64,000 nt of DNA from NCBI RefSeq assembly GCF_007556605.1, contig NZ_VJND01000012.1:1-64000 (forward strand), in the 5' to 3' direction. The DNA comes from Tepidimonas sediminis (GTDB taxonomy: Bacteria > Pseudomonadota > Gammaproteobacteria > Burkholderiales > Burkholderiaceae_C). Below, piece after piece: positions 45,920-54,427 of this stretch; positions within the stretch are counted from its first letter, which is position 1; the number at the start of each line of letters is the position of its first letter. Under the pieces are notes generated by a model. That model did no database searches. It worked only from the letters and a program-made list of their open reading frames with translations, and was not told the DNA's origin. The position numbers and the translations under genes are program-made.

Positions 45920-46801
45920 TCACGACGGGTTGGCGCTCAGCTGCGTCTGCAGCCCGCCCTCGCGGGTGAAGCGAAAGCGCGATACCACCACGATCTGGTC
46001 GGCGCGCGCGCGCATCGCTTGGCTGAAGCGCGCAAACGTCAGTCCGTGCACGATGGCGCGCGCGTGCGCATCGAGAAACGGGTTGCCCGACCCCTGCACC
46101 ACCTCGGTGGCCAGCACGCGGCCGTCGTGGTTGACGGTGATGACCATGGTCAGCTCGCCGTACACCTTGCGCCCCCCCTGCTCGGGGAAGTGCGCCGTGC
46201 CGCGCTCCTCGATGCGGCGGCGCAGTTCGTCGTAGTAGAGGGCGTAGACGGCCTCGCGCGTCGCGGGGCTGATGTAGCGCCGGCGCGGGCGGGCGTTTTC
46301 CTCGTTGATGCGGCGCTCGATCTCGGCCAGCGCCTGCACCAGCGCCTGGCGGCGGCGTTCGCGCGCCTGCGCCTCGGTGCCGTCCTCCTGCGGTGCCTGC
46401 TGCTCCAGACGCGCCAGGTCGCGGCGCAGCTGCGCCAGCAGCTGCATCTGGCGCTCCTTCAGCGTCTCCAGCCGGCGTTCCTCGTCCTCCAGTGCCTCGC
46501 CAGCGCGCAGCACCGGTGCCGGCGGCAGTGGCGAGCTGGCGCGCCCGCGCTCGGCATCGCCGCCACCGGCCAGATTGGCCTGTGCGATGGCCTGGGCGCG
46601 CGCCGGGGCGCGCTCGTCGCGCGCGTTGACGAGGATCACCTCCAGCGGCGTGTCCTGCAGCACCCGCTGCGGCGGCGCCGGCGGCACGAAGCGCAGCGCC
46701 AGCAGCGCCGCGTGCGCCAGCAGCGACAGCGCCAGCGCCCACGGCAGCGGGTCGGTGCGCCTCGTCGGCGCCAGCGCAGCGGGGCGGACGGCGATCGTCA
46801 T
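45920..46801 (-). CDS. TonB-like energy transducer protein
   Basis: 293 aa. A single N-terminal helix (LPWALALSLLAHAALLALRF, residues 19-38) contains the TonB SLLAHAALL-type histidine motif that contacts ExbB. A Pro/Ala-rich then long charged helical region (about 95-170) spans the periplasm; the C-terminal 90 residues form the TonB C domain (YYDELRRRIEERGTAHFPE, VYGELTMVITVNHDGRV, FLDAHARAIV). No exbB/exbD genes are in the window. TonB-like proteins at this locus may act in envelope stability rather than iron uptake; that is an inference. Co-oriented with mtgA and the RNase gene. Confidence 0.85.
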   Translation of the reverse strand: MTIAVRPAALAPTRRTDPLPWALALSLLAHAALLALRFVPPAPPQRVLQDTPLEVILVNARDERAPARAQAIAQANLAGGGDAERGRASSPLPPAPVLRAGEALEDEERRLETLKERQMQLLAQLRRDLARLEQQAPQEDGTEAQARERRRQALVQALAEIERRINEENARPRRRYISPATREAVYALYYDELRRRIEERGTAHFPEQGGRKVYGELTMVITVNHDGRVLATEVVQGSGNPFLDAHARAIVHGLTFARFSQAMRARADQIVVVSRFRFTREGGLQTQLSANPS

Positions 46802-46820
46802 CGCGCGTGCGGCTCCCGTT

Positions 46821-48896
46821 TCAACCCGTGGCGGCCGTGGCGTCGCCGCCCGCGGCGGCGGACTCGCCGTCGTCGGCCTCGTCCACCGCCACCGCCACCG
46901 CCAGCGGTGCGGCCAGCACCTCCTCCGGCTCGCCCTCCAGCGTGTCGCCTTCCACGGCTTCCGTGGCGCCCAGCCGCTCGATCACCGTGCCGCTGACCTC
47001 CAGGCTCACCTCGTCGATGGTGCCCAGCCGCACGCGCACGCGCTCGCCGCGCTGCAGCCCCTCGGTGCCCAGCGCCGCCAGCACCAGCGGCAGCGTCTCG
47101 GCGCGCAGCAGGTTGTCCTTCAGATAGGCGGCCTCCAGCTCGGTGATGCCCTGCTGGCGCAGGTAGCGCAGCGTCCAGTAGCGCTCCATCGTGCCCTGGA
47201 ACTGGCCGTAGGCGGTGTAGGCGGCGTCGAACGCGCTGATGATGGCCAGCAGCGCCGCGTCCTTGGGCTTGAACGGCGCGGCCAGCGCCGCGGCCGTGCC
47301 ATGCCGCGCGCAGGCGATGATCTGCCACTGGTTGACCAGGTCCGTGTAGCGCCGCAGCGGTGACGTGCTCCACGCATAGCACGGCACGCCGATGCCGGCG
47401 TGCGGCAGCGCCTTGGTGCCCATGCGCACCTTGACGCCGGGGGCCAGGCTCGCCTGGCTGCGGTAGATGGCCGGCACGCCCAGTTCCGCCAGCCACTGGC
47501 CCCAGTGGCTGTTGGCCAGGATCATCGCCTCGGCCACCATCAGGTCCAGCGGCGCGCCGCGCGCGCGCGTGCCGATGATCACGGTCTCCTCGCCGGTCGG
47601 CTCCGGGCCGGTCAAGCCTTCCAGCTTGAAGGTGTAGTCCGGGCGGGTGAAGGTCTCGGGGCGGCCGCGCACCGCCTCGCGCCGCGCCTTGCACGCCTGT
47701 GCCAGCCGCCACAGGAAGGCCAGTTGCGGCTGCAGCGCCGCCACCTCGGGCGGCGCCTCGGCCGCGCGCGCGGGGTCCTCCAGCCACGCCGCCGTCACCA
47801 CCGTGTCGAGCCGGTCGTGGCGCAGGTTGTGCGCGATCGGCACGCGCTCCAGCCGCGTCGTCGCGCCGCGGATCTCCAGCGTCGCCTCGTCGATCGTCAG
47901 GTACAGCGACACGGCCGGCCGCGGCGCGCCCTCCAGCAGCGTACAGGCCTGCAACACGGCATCGGGCAGCATGGTGATCTTGTGCCCCGGCATGTAGACG
48001 GTGGACAGGCGCTGGCGCGCCACCTCGTCCAGCGCGCTGTCCGGCGCGATCGCCAGGCCCGGCGCGGCGATGTGGATGCCCAGCGTCACCGCGCCGCTGC
48101 CCAGGCCCTGCACGCTCAGCGCATCGTCGATCTCGGTGGTGCTGGAGTCGTCGATCGAGAACGCCGCCACCCCGTCGGCCAGCGGCAGGTCGTCCGGCAG
48201 CGGCGGCGCCGGCAGCTCCGGAAAGCCGGTGCCGCGCGGGAAATGCTCGAACAGAAAGCGCTGCCAGTGGAACTGGTAGGCGCTGGTGATGGCCCCGGCG
48301 CGCTGCAGCAGCGCCAGCGGCGCCAGGTGCGCCTCGCGCGCGGCGTGCACCACGGCCTTGTATTCCGGCGCGTTCTTGTCCGGGCGGAACAGGATGCGGT
48401 AGAGCTGCGCGCGCACGGCCTCCGGGCAGCGGCCGGCCACCAGCTCGGCGGTCCAGGCGTCGATCTGCGCCTGCACGGCCTTCTTGCGCTCGATGGCGGC
48501 CAGCGCCTGCCGCAGCACGTCGGCGGGCGCCTTGCGAAAGCGCCCGCCCTTGCCGGCACGGCGGAAGTAGTGCGGCGCCTCGTGCAGCCTCAGGAGGGTG
48601 GCCGCCTGCTGCACGACGCTGGGCGGATCGTCGAAGTACAGGGCTGCCAGCTCCGCGAAGCCGAACTCCTCCTGTGGCGCGAATTCCCACGCCAGGTCGA
48701 GGTCGATGTCGGCTGCCAGCGCCGCGGCCTGCGTCAGCAGATCGGCCGGTGCCGGCTGCTCGAAGGTCAGCAGCACATGGGCGGCCTTGACCTTGAGCCG
48801 GCGACCCGAGTCGAGCTCGATCTGCACCGAGGCGTCGGTGCGGGACAGGATGCGGCCGGCGTGCAGCTTGCCGGCGTCGTCGAACAGGGCGAACAA
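46821..48896 (-). CDS. RNase II/RNase R family exoribonuclease
   Basis: 691 aa. A processive 3'-5' RNA hydrolase. The N-terminal region is shorter and different from RNase R; the RNB catalytic domain begins near residue 250 with FSIDDSSTTEIDDALSV, carrying the conserved aspartates that bind two Mg ions, followed by LGIHIAAPG and YMPGHKITMLPDAVLQ. A C-terminal S1-like region follows residue 590. The start is TTG at 48896 (FALFDDAGKLHAGR); no ATG/GTG is available upstream in frame. This looks like the betaproteobacterial RNB protein that neighbours tonB-like genes. Substrates unknown. Confidence 0.88.
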   Translation of the reverse strand: MFALFDDAGKLHAGRILSRTDASVQIELDSGRRLKVKAAHVLLTFEQPAPADLLTQAAALAADIDLDLAWEFAPQEEFGFAELAALYFDDPPSVVQQAATLLRLHEAPHYFRRAGKGGRFRKAPADVLRQALAAIERKKAVQAQIDAWTAELVAGRCPEAVRAQLYRILFRPDKNAPEYKAVVHAAREAHLAPLALLQRAGAITSAYQFHWQRFLFEHFPRGTGFPELPAPPLPDDLPLADGVAAFSIDDSSTTEIDDALSVQGLGSGAVTLGIHIAAPGLAIAPDSALDEVARQRLSTVYMPGHKITMLPDAVLQACTLLEGAPRPAVSLYLTIDEATLEIRGATTRLERVPIAHNLRHDRLDTVVTAAWLEDPARAAEAPPEVAALQPQLAFLWRLAQACKARREAVRGRPETFTRPDYTFKLEGLTGPEPTGEETVIIGTRARGAPLDLMVAEAMILANSHWGQWLAELGVPAIYRSQASLAPGVKVRMGTKALPHAGIGVPCYAWSTSPLRRYTDLVNQWQIIACARHGTAAALAAPFKPKDAALLAIISAFDAAYTAYGQFQGTMERYWTLRYLRQQGITELEAAYLKDNLLRAETLPLVLAALGTEGLQRGERVRVRLGTIDEVSLEVSGTVIERLGATEAVEGDTLEGEPEEVLAAPLAVAVAVDEADDGESAAAGGDATAATG

Positions 48897-49012
48897 GGTG
48901 GACGGTCTCGCGCGCTTGACAGGCGGGCGCGGGGCGCCCGCCGGAGGTTGCAGGGGTGGCGCCTAGTGTAGCGAGCCGGGGCCGCCGCCGGCCACCGTGT
49001 CCGCCCGCCCCG

Positions 49013-49705
49013 TCAGGCCGCCTGCGCCAGCGGCGCCGCCGGCAGCCGGCGCAGCAGCGCGCGCAGCGCCGCCCCGTACAGCGGCAGCAGCGCCAGCAGG
49101 CTGAAGGCGAGCTTGGTGGCGTAGTCCACCGCGGCGATCTCGACCCAGTGCTCGGCCATGAAGGCGTCGGGGCTGCGCCAGAACGCCGCGGCGAAGAAGA
49201 CGAAGGTGTCGATCAGGCTGCCGACGATCGTCGAGGCGGCCGGTGCCACCCACCACGCGCGCAGCCGGCGCAGCCGGGCGAACACCGCGATGTCGGTGAG
49301 CTGACCGACCACGTAGGCGGCAAAACTGGCCAGCGCGATGCGCAGGACGAACTCGTTGAGCGTGGCCAGCCCCGCCCAGCCGGCGAAGCGCCCGTCGACG
49401 AACAGCACCGACACGACGTAGGAGGCCGCCAGCGCCGGCAGCATCACGCGGGCGACGACGCGCCGTGCCGGCTCGGGGCCGAGCAGCCGCACCGTCAGGT
49501 CGGTCAGCACGAACACGAGCGGAAAGGTGAACGCGCCCCAGGTGGTGTGCACGCCGCCGATCTGAAACGGCAGCTGCACCAGCACGTTGCTGGCGATGAT
49601 GACGAGCACGTGCAGCAGCGCCAGCAGCGCCAGCGCGCGCGGCAGCAGATGCGGGGGCAGGGAATGCGACGGATGCGGCGACGACGCCGCGGCGATGAAG
49701 GCCAT
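49013..49705 (-). CDS. Queuosine precursor transporter (YhhQ/VUT family)
   Basis: 230 aa integral membrane protein. YhhQ-type proteins import the queuine precursors preQ0/preQ1 used for tRNA queuosine. Six hydrophobic segments are visible (for example ALALLALLHVLVIIASNVLV, LTDLTVRLLGPEPARRVVA in a loop, STIVGSLIDTFVFFAAAF); the TD[LI]xxRLLG and GSxIDTFxFF features are family-typical. Start ATG 49705, with AAGGA 7 bases upstream. That ribosome binding site lies in a preQ1-type riboswitch, which supports the transporter function directly. Confidence 0.92.
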   Translation of the reverse strand: MAFIAAASSPHPSHSLPPHLLPRALALLALLHVLVIIASNVLVQLPFQIGGVHTTWGAFTFPLVFVLTDLTVRLLGPEPARRVVARVMLPALAASYVVSVLFVDGRFAGWAGLATLNEFVLRIALASFAAYVVGQLTDIAVFARLRRLRAWWVAPAASTIVGSLIDTFVFFAAAFWRSPDAFMAEHWVEIAAVDYATKLAFSLLALLPLYGAALRALLRRLPAAPLAQAA

Positions 49706-49711
49706 GGACGA

Positions 49712-49743
49712 TCCTTTTTGATGAGTGGGGTGAGGGAACCCAC
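49712..49743 (-). promoter_or_regulatory. preQ1-I type riboswitch upstream of the YhhQ gene
   Basis: Read on the minus strand from 49743. P1 stem GTGGG pairs with CCCAC; the loop TTCCCTCA is followed by C, matching the preQ1-recognising cytosine next to the 3' P1 strand; an A-rich tail (TCATCAAAAA) ends in GGA. The GGA (49714-49712) can pair with TCC in the loop, forming the P2 pseudoknot. GGA is also part of the AAGGA ribosome binding site, so ligand binding should block translation. Stem length, A-rich tail and spacing closely resemble the Thermoanaerobacter preQ1-I aptamer. Confidence 0.82.
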
Positions 49744-49828
49744 GCCGGCCCCGATGGCCGGCTTGGAGGCAAGGGGCGCAAGTGTAGCGCGCCGCGTGCC
49801 GCCGTGCACGCGGCCGCTGCCGTGGGCG

Positions 49829-51139
49829 TCAACCCAGCATCGCGCGCCAGACGCCGCGCGCCCAGCTCCATGACGCCGCGCCGGAGCGCGCGCTGGGCTG
49901 GGGGTCGACGGTGAAGCGCAGCTTGGGCGCCTCGCCCGTCATCATCGTCGTCACCACGTTGACGTTGATCGCCTCCTCGTGCGAGGTGGCGGCCCAGCAG
50001 ATGCCCAGCGGCAGCTCGATCTCGCCCTTCGGCGCGGGGGCGGCCTCGCCACGCAGGCGGCGCGCGATCTCTTCGCCGACCGCGCGGCCTTGGCCGAACG
50101 CCACCTGCCCGCTCTTGGGCTGCGGGCTGCCCTGGGCGTCGCCGATCACGAAGATGCGCGCATCCGCCTTGGCCTGGAAGGTCGGCAGCTCCACCTCGGC
50201 CCAGCGCTGGCCCAGCCCCGCCTGCCGCACCAGCCCGTTGGCCCGCATCGGCAGGATCAGGTTGGCGTGGTCGAAGCGCAGCTCGCCGGCGCTGGTCCGC
50301 AGCGTGCGCCGGCCGGCGTCCACCGCCTGCAGCTCGACGCCGGGACGGTAATCGATCACGTCCGCATAGGCCTTGAGCGCCCCCAGGATCGGCTGCGCGA
50401 TCGGCGCCGGCGTCGGCGCCGCATTGGCATCCAGAAACACGATCTTGCCGCGCACGCCGCGCTTCTTGATCTGCTCGGCGACCAGCATCGCGCGCTCGTA
50501 CGGCGCCGGCGGGCAGCGGTACGGGGGCTTGGGCGCGCTCATCACGAAGGTGCCGCCCTGCGCGAGGAAGCGCTCCACCTGCGCGCGCACCGCCTGGTGC
50601 TCGAAGGCGCGAAAGCCCACCGGCAGCGCCTCGCGCGCGGCGGCAAAGCCGGGCAGGCTCTCCTCCATGTACTCGATGCCGGGCGACAGCACCAGGTGGT
50701 CGTAGCGCAGCCGCTGACCGCCGGCCAGCACGACCTCGCGCCGGTCGCGCTCGATCGCCTGCACGCGGTCGCGCACGCGCCGCACGCCCGGCAGCGCATC
50801 GACGCGCTCGTAGCCATGCAGCAGGTCTTCCAGCTTGCCCGTCGTGGCGACGTAGTGCCCGCTCATCGGGCAGGACATGAAGCGGTCGTTGGGCTCCACC
50901 AGCACGATGTCGGCGGCCTTCTCGGCCGCCAGTGCGCGCACCGCGCCGAGCCCGCCCCAGCCGGCGCCGACCACCACCACCTGCGGCCGCGCCTGTCCGG
51001 TGATGCTGGCGCAGCCGGCCAGCCATGCCGCCGGGCCGACGGCCAGGCCCGCCTGCAGCACGCGCCGGCGCGGCCACGGGGCGGCGGCACCGCGCGCCTC
51101 GGACACATCGGGGGGCAGGGTGAGCGGGGTCGATGCCAT
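49829..51139 (-). CDS. Flavocytochrome c sulfide dehydrogenase-type flavoprotein (FccB-like)
   Basis: 436 aa. FccB oxidises sulfide and passes electrons to a cytochrome c subunit. FAD-binding VVVVGAGWGGLGAV at residues 54-67. All three FccB cysteines appear: Cys90 (RFMSCPMSG, position of the covalent FAD linkage) and the redox pair Cys209 (PYRCPPAPYERA) and Cys381 (GICWAATSHEE). The N-terminus has a twin-arginine stretch (PRRRVLQAG) and a lipobox LAGC (Cys43), so export by Tat and lipid anchoring are possible. No cytochrome partner gene is adjacent. Ribosome binding site GGAGGAGGA. Confidence 0.85.
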   Translation of the reverse strand: MASTPLTLPPDVSEARGAAAPWPRRRVLQAGLAVGPAAWLAGCASITGQARPQVVVVGAGWGGLGAVRALAAEKAADIVLVEPNDRFMSCPMSGHYVATTGKLEDLLHGYERVDALPGVRRVRDRVQAIERDRREVVLAGGQRLRYDHLVLSPGIEYMEESLPGFAAAREALPVGFRAFEHQAVRAQVERFLAQGGTFVMSAPKPPYRCPPAPYERAMLVAEQIKKRGVRGKIVFLDANAAPTPAPIAQPILGALKAYADVIDYRPGVELQAVDAGRRTLRTSAGELRFDHANLILPMRANGLVRQAGLGQRWAEVELPTFQAKADARIFVIGDAQGSPQPKSGQVAFGQGRAVGEEIARRLRGEAAPAPKGEIELPLGICWAATSHEEAINVNVVTTMMTGEAPKLRFTVDPQPSARSGAASWSWARGVWRAMLG

Positions 51140-51209
51140 GGGTTTCCTCCTCCTCGGATGGGACGAACGGCGATGGCTTGACAGGACGCAAGCCCCAACC
51201 GGTACCGGC

Positions 51210-51237
51210 ATCGTAGAGGCAGAAGACCCCGGCGCAA
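51210..51237 (-). promoter_or_regulatory. Putative promoter of the FccB-like gene
   Basis: On the minus strand, TTGCGC (51237-51232) and TACGAT (51215-51210) with a 16-bp spacer, 71 bases before the ATG. This makes the flavoprotein gene a separate unit from the phosphatase gene behind it. Confidence 0.45.
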
Positions 51238-51270
51238 GCAGGGATTTCCCGCAGGCGCGGTGCGCGCCGT

Positions 51271-51927
51271 TCAAGGCAGCAGCCGCAGCACGCCCAGCAC
51301 CTTGAGCTGGCCCTGCGCGTCGCTTTCGGTGACGACGGCCTCGTTGAAATCGATCTGCTCGCCGGTCAGCGCGTCGATGTTGGGCAGGTGCGTCACCAGC
51401 ACCACCGGGTTGGGCCCGCGCAGGCGCCGGATCCATTCCTCGGCGGCGTCCATCGCCTCGTTGAGCGAGCCGCCGCGACCGGAGAGGAACTCGCGCAGCC
51501 GCGCATCCAGCTCGGCCTTGCCGAACGCCAGCCGCGCCGTGTCGCGCGTGCGGCACATCGCCGAGGCCACGACGTGCAGCCGCTCGGGCGGCAGCCCGTG
51601 CGCGGCGAACGCCTTGCCGATCGCCTCGGCGTCGCGCCGTCCCTTGCCGGTCAGCATGTTCTCGCCGCGGCACTGACCGCTCGCGTCGAACGCCGAGCCG
51701 TCGCGGCCGCTGGCGTCGGTGTGCCGCATCACGACGACCATGTTCGGCCGCGTGGCCAGCGCCTGCCACAGCGCCTCGGCGTCGCTGGCGCGGGCGGCCG
51801 GGGCGACGGCCAGCAACGCGGCGGCGATCCAGCCGACGGCCGTCTTGCGCAGCGCGCCGGGGTGCTGACGCGCACGAGCCAGGCCGACCATACGGGCGGG
51901 GGAGTCTGGGGTGACGTCGACGGTCAT
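51271..51927 (-). CDS. Periplasmic histidine phosphatase family protein
   Basis: 218 aa. The histidine phosphatase catalytic motif appears as MRHTDASG (Arg-His; the usual Gly is Thr) near residue 68, and the second catalytic His in VTHLPNIDALTGE near residue 178. A secretion signal is plausible: basic ALRKTAVGW then IAAALLAVAPAARA, cleaved before SDA; if started at ATG 51927 it has a 25-residue lead before it, otherwise translation from a later Met is possible. Two Cys (GQCRGEN, SAMCRTR). The start overlaps the upstream gene's stop (ATGA). Substrate unknown. Confidence 0.8.
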   Translation of the reverse strand: MTVDVTPDSPARMVGLARARQHPGALRKTAVGWIAAALLAVAPAARASDAEALWQALATRPNMVVVMRHTDASGRDGSAFDASGQCRGENMLTGKGRRDAEAIGKAFAAHGLPPERLHVVASAMCRTRDTARLAFGKAELDARLREFLSGRGGSLNEAMDAAEEWIRRLRGPNPVVLVTHLPNIDALTGEQIDFNEAVVTESDAQGQLKVLGVLRLLP

Positions 51928-52580
51928 TTCAGCTGCATCTCCACGAGCTCGGTCATCGTGTGCGCGTCGGGGCGGCCGTCGCGGAGCCACGTCTTGAACT
52001 CCAGTTTGACGAAGCGCTTGGCCGCGGGGGCGTACCAGAGCTTCTCCTCGTACCGCCCGGTGTTGGAGCCGTCGAACACCCGCGTCCAGAAGCCCTTGCA
52101 CTCGATGCGCACGGTCGGGAAGGTGCCGGCCTCGGTCTTCAGGTCTTCCACCGCCTTGGCCTCGCAGTCGGCGTCGAAGTACCCCTTGCCGTTGCGCCAT
52201 GGAAGCCTGCTGAAGCTCCAGCGCTCGCCCAGCGCGGTGATCGGCATGCGCATCGGCCCGCCGCAGACCTCCTGCTCGCTGTCCTGCATCCGGCGGCAGG
52301 AGCGTTGATCCAGCGTCTGGTAGACGGTGCTCGGGTTCTCGGGCCCGGTCAGGTTGCGGTTGCGGAACATCAGCCGCTCGCCCTCGACGCGGGCGAAGAT
52401 CGACTCGAAGCGGGCGGTCTCGCGCCCGGTGAGTTCGTCGACATTGCGGTAGACCCAGCGGTCACCGCGCTGCAGCGTCGGCGGCTCCACCGGCAGAACC
52501 TGCGCCATCACCGGCGCGGTCAGCACCAAGCCGGCGAGCGTGCCCAGAAAGCGTCGAGAGCGGGATCCGGATGACCGCAT
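51924..52580 (-). CDS. Secreted protein of unknown function
   Basis: 218 aa. A signal peptide is clear (basic SRSRRF, hydrophobic LGTLAGLVLTAPVMA, cleavage before QVL). The mature part is rich in beta-type segments (GDRWVYRNVDELTG, FESIFARVEGERLMF) and contains four Cys that could make two disulfides in the periplasm. No family is recognised. The 4-base overlap with the histidine phosphatase gene indicates translational coupling and perhaps joint function. Confidence 0.75.
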   Translation of the reverse strand: MRSSGSRSRRFLGTLAGLVLTAPVMAQVLPVEPPTLQRGDRWVYRNVDELTGRETARFESIFARVEGERLMFRNRNLTGPENPSTVYQTLDQRSCRRMQDSEQEVCGGPMRMPITALGERWSFSRLPWRNGKGYFDADCEAKAVEDLKTEAGTFPTVRIECKGFWTRVFDGSNTGRYEEKLWYAPAAKRFVKLEFKTWLRDGRPDAHTMTELVEMQLK

Positions 52581-52675
52581 GGCAAGACCTCCTCACGTGC
52601 CCCTTGCGCGTGCGTCCAAGTGTTCACGCCGCGGCCCCGGCTGTCAATGGTGCCGGCCCCACGGCCGATGGGTCG

Positions 52676-54082
52676 TCACCCCAACCCCCGCACCACCTCC
52701 AGCGCCTCCTCGACGCGCTCCACGCCGTGCAGCGTCAGCCCCTCGGTGGCGCGCACGAACGTCGCGTCGGGCTTGCGCGGCAGGTTGGCCTTGGGCACCA
52801 CCGCCACGGCCATGCCGAGCTTGGCGGCCTCTTTCAGCCGCTCCTGCCCGCGCTGCGCCGGGCGCACCTCGCCGGCCAGGCCCACCTCGCCGAAGGCGAC
52901 GAAGCCGCGCGGCAGCGCCCGCCCGCGCAGGCTGCTCGCGACCGCCAGCAGCACCGCCAGGTCCGCCGCCGGCTCGGCGATACGCACCCCGCCCACCGCG
53001 TTGACGAACACGTCCTGGTCGCCGGTGGCGATGCCGGCGTGGCGGTGCAGCACCGCCAGCAGCATCGCGAGTCGGTCGCGCTCCAGCCCGACGCTCAGGC
53101 GCCGCGGGGCGGGGCCGCCGGCGTCCACCAGCGCCTGCACCTCCACCAGCAGCGGGCGCGTGCCTTCCAGCGTCGCCAGCACGCAGCTGCCCGGCACCGG
53201 CTCGCGGTGCTGGCTCAGGAACAGGGCGCTCGGGTTGCCCACCCCTTTGAGGCCGCGCTCGGTCATCGCAAAGACGCCCAGCTCACTGACGGCGCCGAAG
53301 CGGTTCTTGATCGCGCGCACGAGGCGAAAGCTGCTGTGCGCGTCGCCCTCGAAATAGAGCACGGTGTCGACCATGTGCTCCAGCACGCGCGGGCCCGCGA
53401 GCGCGCCGTCCTTGGTGACGTGGCCGACCAGCACGAGGGTGGCCCCGCTGTCCTTGGCGGCGCGCGTCAGCAGCGCGGCGCACTCGCGCACCTGGGCCAC
53501 CGATCCGGGGGCGGAGGTCAGCTGCTCGGTGTAGACGGTCTGGATCGAGTCGATCACCGCCACCGCGGGGCGCTGCTGCCGCAGCGTGGCCAGGATCGCC
53601 TCCAGCCGGATCTCGGCCAGCACCGGCACCTGGCTGTCGCCCAAGCCCAGCCGGCGCGCGCGCAGCGCCACCTGCGCGCCGCTTTCCTCGCCGGTGACGT
53701 ACAGCGTCGGCAGCCCCGTGCGCTGCAGCGCATCCACCGCCTGCAGCAGCAGCGTGGACTTGCCGATGCCCGGGTCGCCGCCGATCAGCACCACCGCGCC
53801 CGGCACCACGCCGCCGCCGAGCACGCGGTCCAGTTCCGCCAAGCCGGTTGGCGTGCGCGCGACGTCGGCGGCCTCGATGTCGGCCAGCCGCGCCAGCGTC
53901 CCCTCGGCGGCCAGCCCCTGCCGCAGGGCGCTGAAGCGCCCACGCGCGTTCGCCGACGGCTCCGGCGCCGGGACGGTCTCCTCCAGCGTGTTCCAGGCCC
54001 CGCAGTGCGGGCAGCGCCCGTGCCAGCGCGGGGTGCCGCCGCCGCAGGCGCGGCAGAGGTAGAGCGTGCGGTCCTTGGCCAT
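52676..54082 (-). CDS. radA: DNA repair protein RadA
   Basis: 468 aa, normal. A RecA-like, DnaB-type branch-migration helicase. The N-terminal C4 zinc finger is CRACGGGTPRWHGRCPHCG (residues 10-28). Walker A GGDPGIGKSTLLLQ near residue 104, Walker B region AVIDSIQTVY, the RadA-specific KNRFGAV motif near residue 262, and a C-terminal Lon-protease-like domain without catalytic Ser complete the family. The ATG at 54082 directly follows the stop of the ParE gene (TGA ATG), so it is probably transcribed with the toxin-antitoxin pair. Confidence 0.97.
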   Translation of the reverse strand: MAKDRTLYLCRACGGGTPRWHGRCPHCGAWNTLEETVPAPEPSANARGRFSALRQGLAAEGTLARLADIEAADVARTPTGLAELDRVLGGGVVPGAVVLIGGDPGIGKSTLLLQAVDALQRTGLPTLYVTGEESGAQVALRARRLGLGDSQVPVLAEIRLEAILATLRQQRPAVAVIDSIQTVYTEQLTSAPGSVAQVRECAALLTRAAKDSGATLVLVGHVTKDGALAGPRVLEHMVDTVLYFEGDAHSSFRLVRAIKNRFGAVSELGVFAMTERGLKGVGNPSALFLSQHREPVPGSCVLATLEGTRPLLVEVQALVDAGGPAPRRLSVGLERDRLAMLLAVLHRHAGIATGDQDVFVNAVGGVRIAEPAADLAVLLAVASSLRGRALPRGFVAFGEVGLAGEVRPAQRGQERLKEAAKLGMAVAVVPKANLPRKPDATFVRATEGLTLHGVERVEEALEVVRGLG

Positions 54083-54427
54083 TCAGTCGGTGTCGGGTAA
54101 GTTCGGCTCGTCGTCCAGCAGACCCTGAGGCAGGTCGCGCCGCTGGTGCAGCACGCGCCAGACGTCCAGATGCCCGGGTCGTTCGACGAAGAAGATCAGG
54201 TACGGAAAGCGCGTCAGTGGCCAGGCGCGCAGGCCCGGCAGCCCCAGTTCATGGCCCCAGCGCGGCGAGGCGCTGCCCGGGTGCGCCGAAAGGTGTTCCA
54301 GCGCCTGCTGCAGCGCGTCGATGAAGCGGCCGGCCAGCGCCGGACCGCCCTGGTCGAGCCAGTGCGCCAGCGCCTCGTCGATTTCCTGCTCGGCGCGCTG
54401 GCGCAGGACGGCAGGCTTGCGGCTCAC
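54083..54427 (-). CDS. parE: ParE-type toxin of a ParDE system
   Basis: 114 aa RelE/ParE-fold protein. ParE toxins inhibit gyrase when free of ParD. Family pattern visible: an N-terminal helix AEQEIDEALAHWLDQG, then GRFIDALQQALEHLSAHPGSASPRW and the beta-sheet RAWPLTRFPYLIFFVERPGHLDVWRVLHQRRDL (read here in pieces), which matches the ParE Pfam shape well. It overlaps the parD gene by 4 bases and ends immediately before radA. No ribosome binding site stands out other than coupling. Confidence 0.88.
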   Translation of the reverse strand: MSRKPAVLRQRAEQEIDEALAHWLDQGGPALAGRFIDALQQALEHLSAHPGSASPRWGHELGLPGLRAWPLTRFPYLIFFVERPGHLDVWRVLHQRRDLPQGLLDDEPNLPDTD

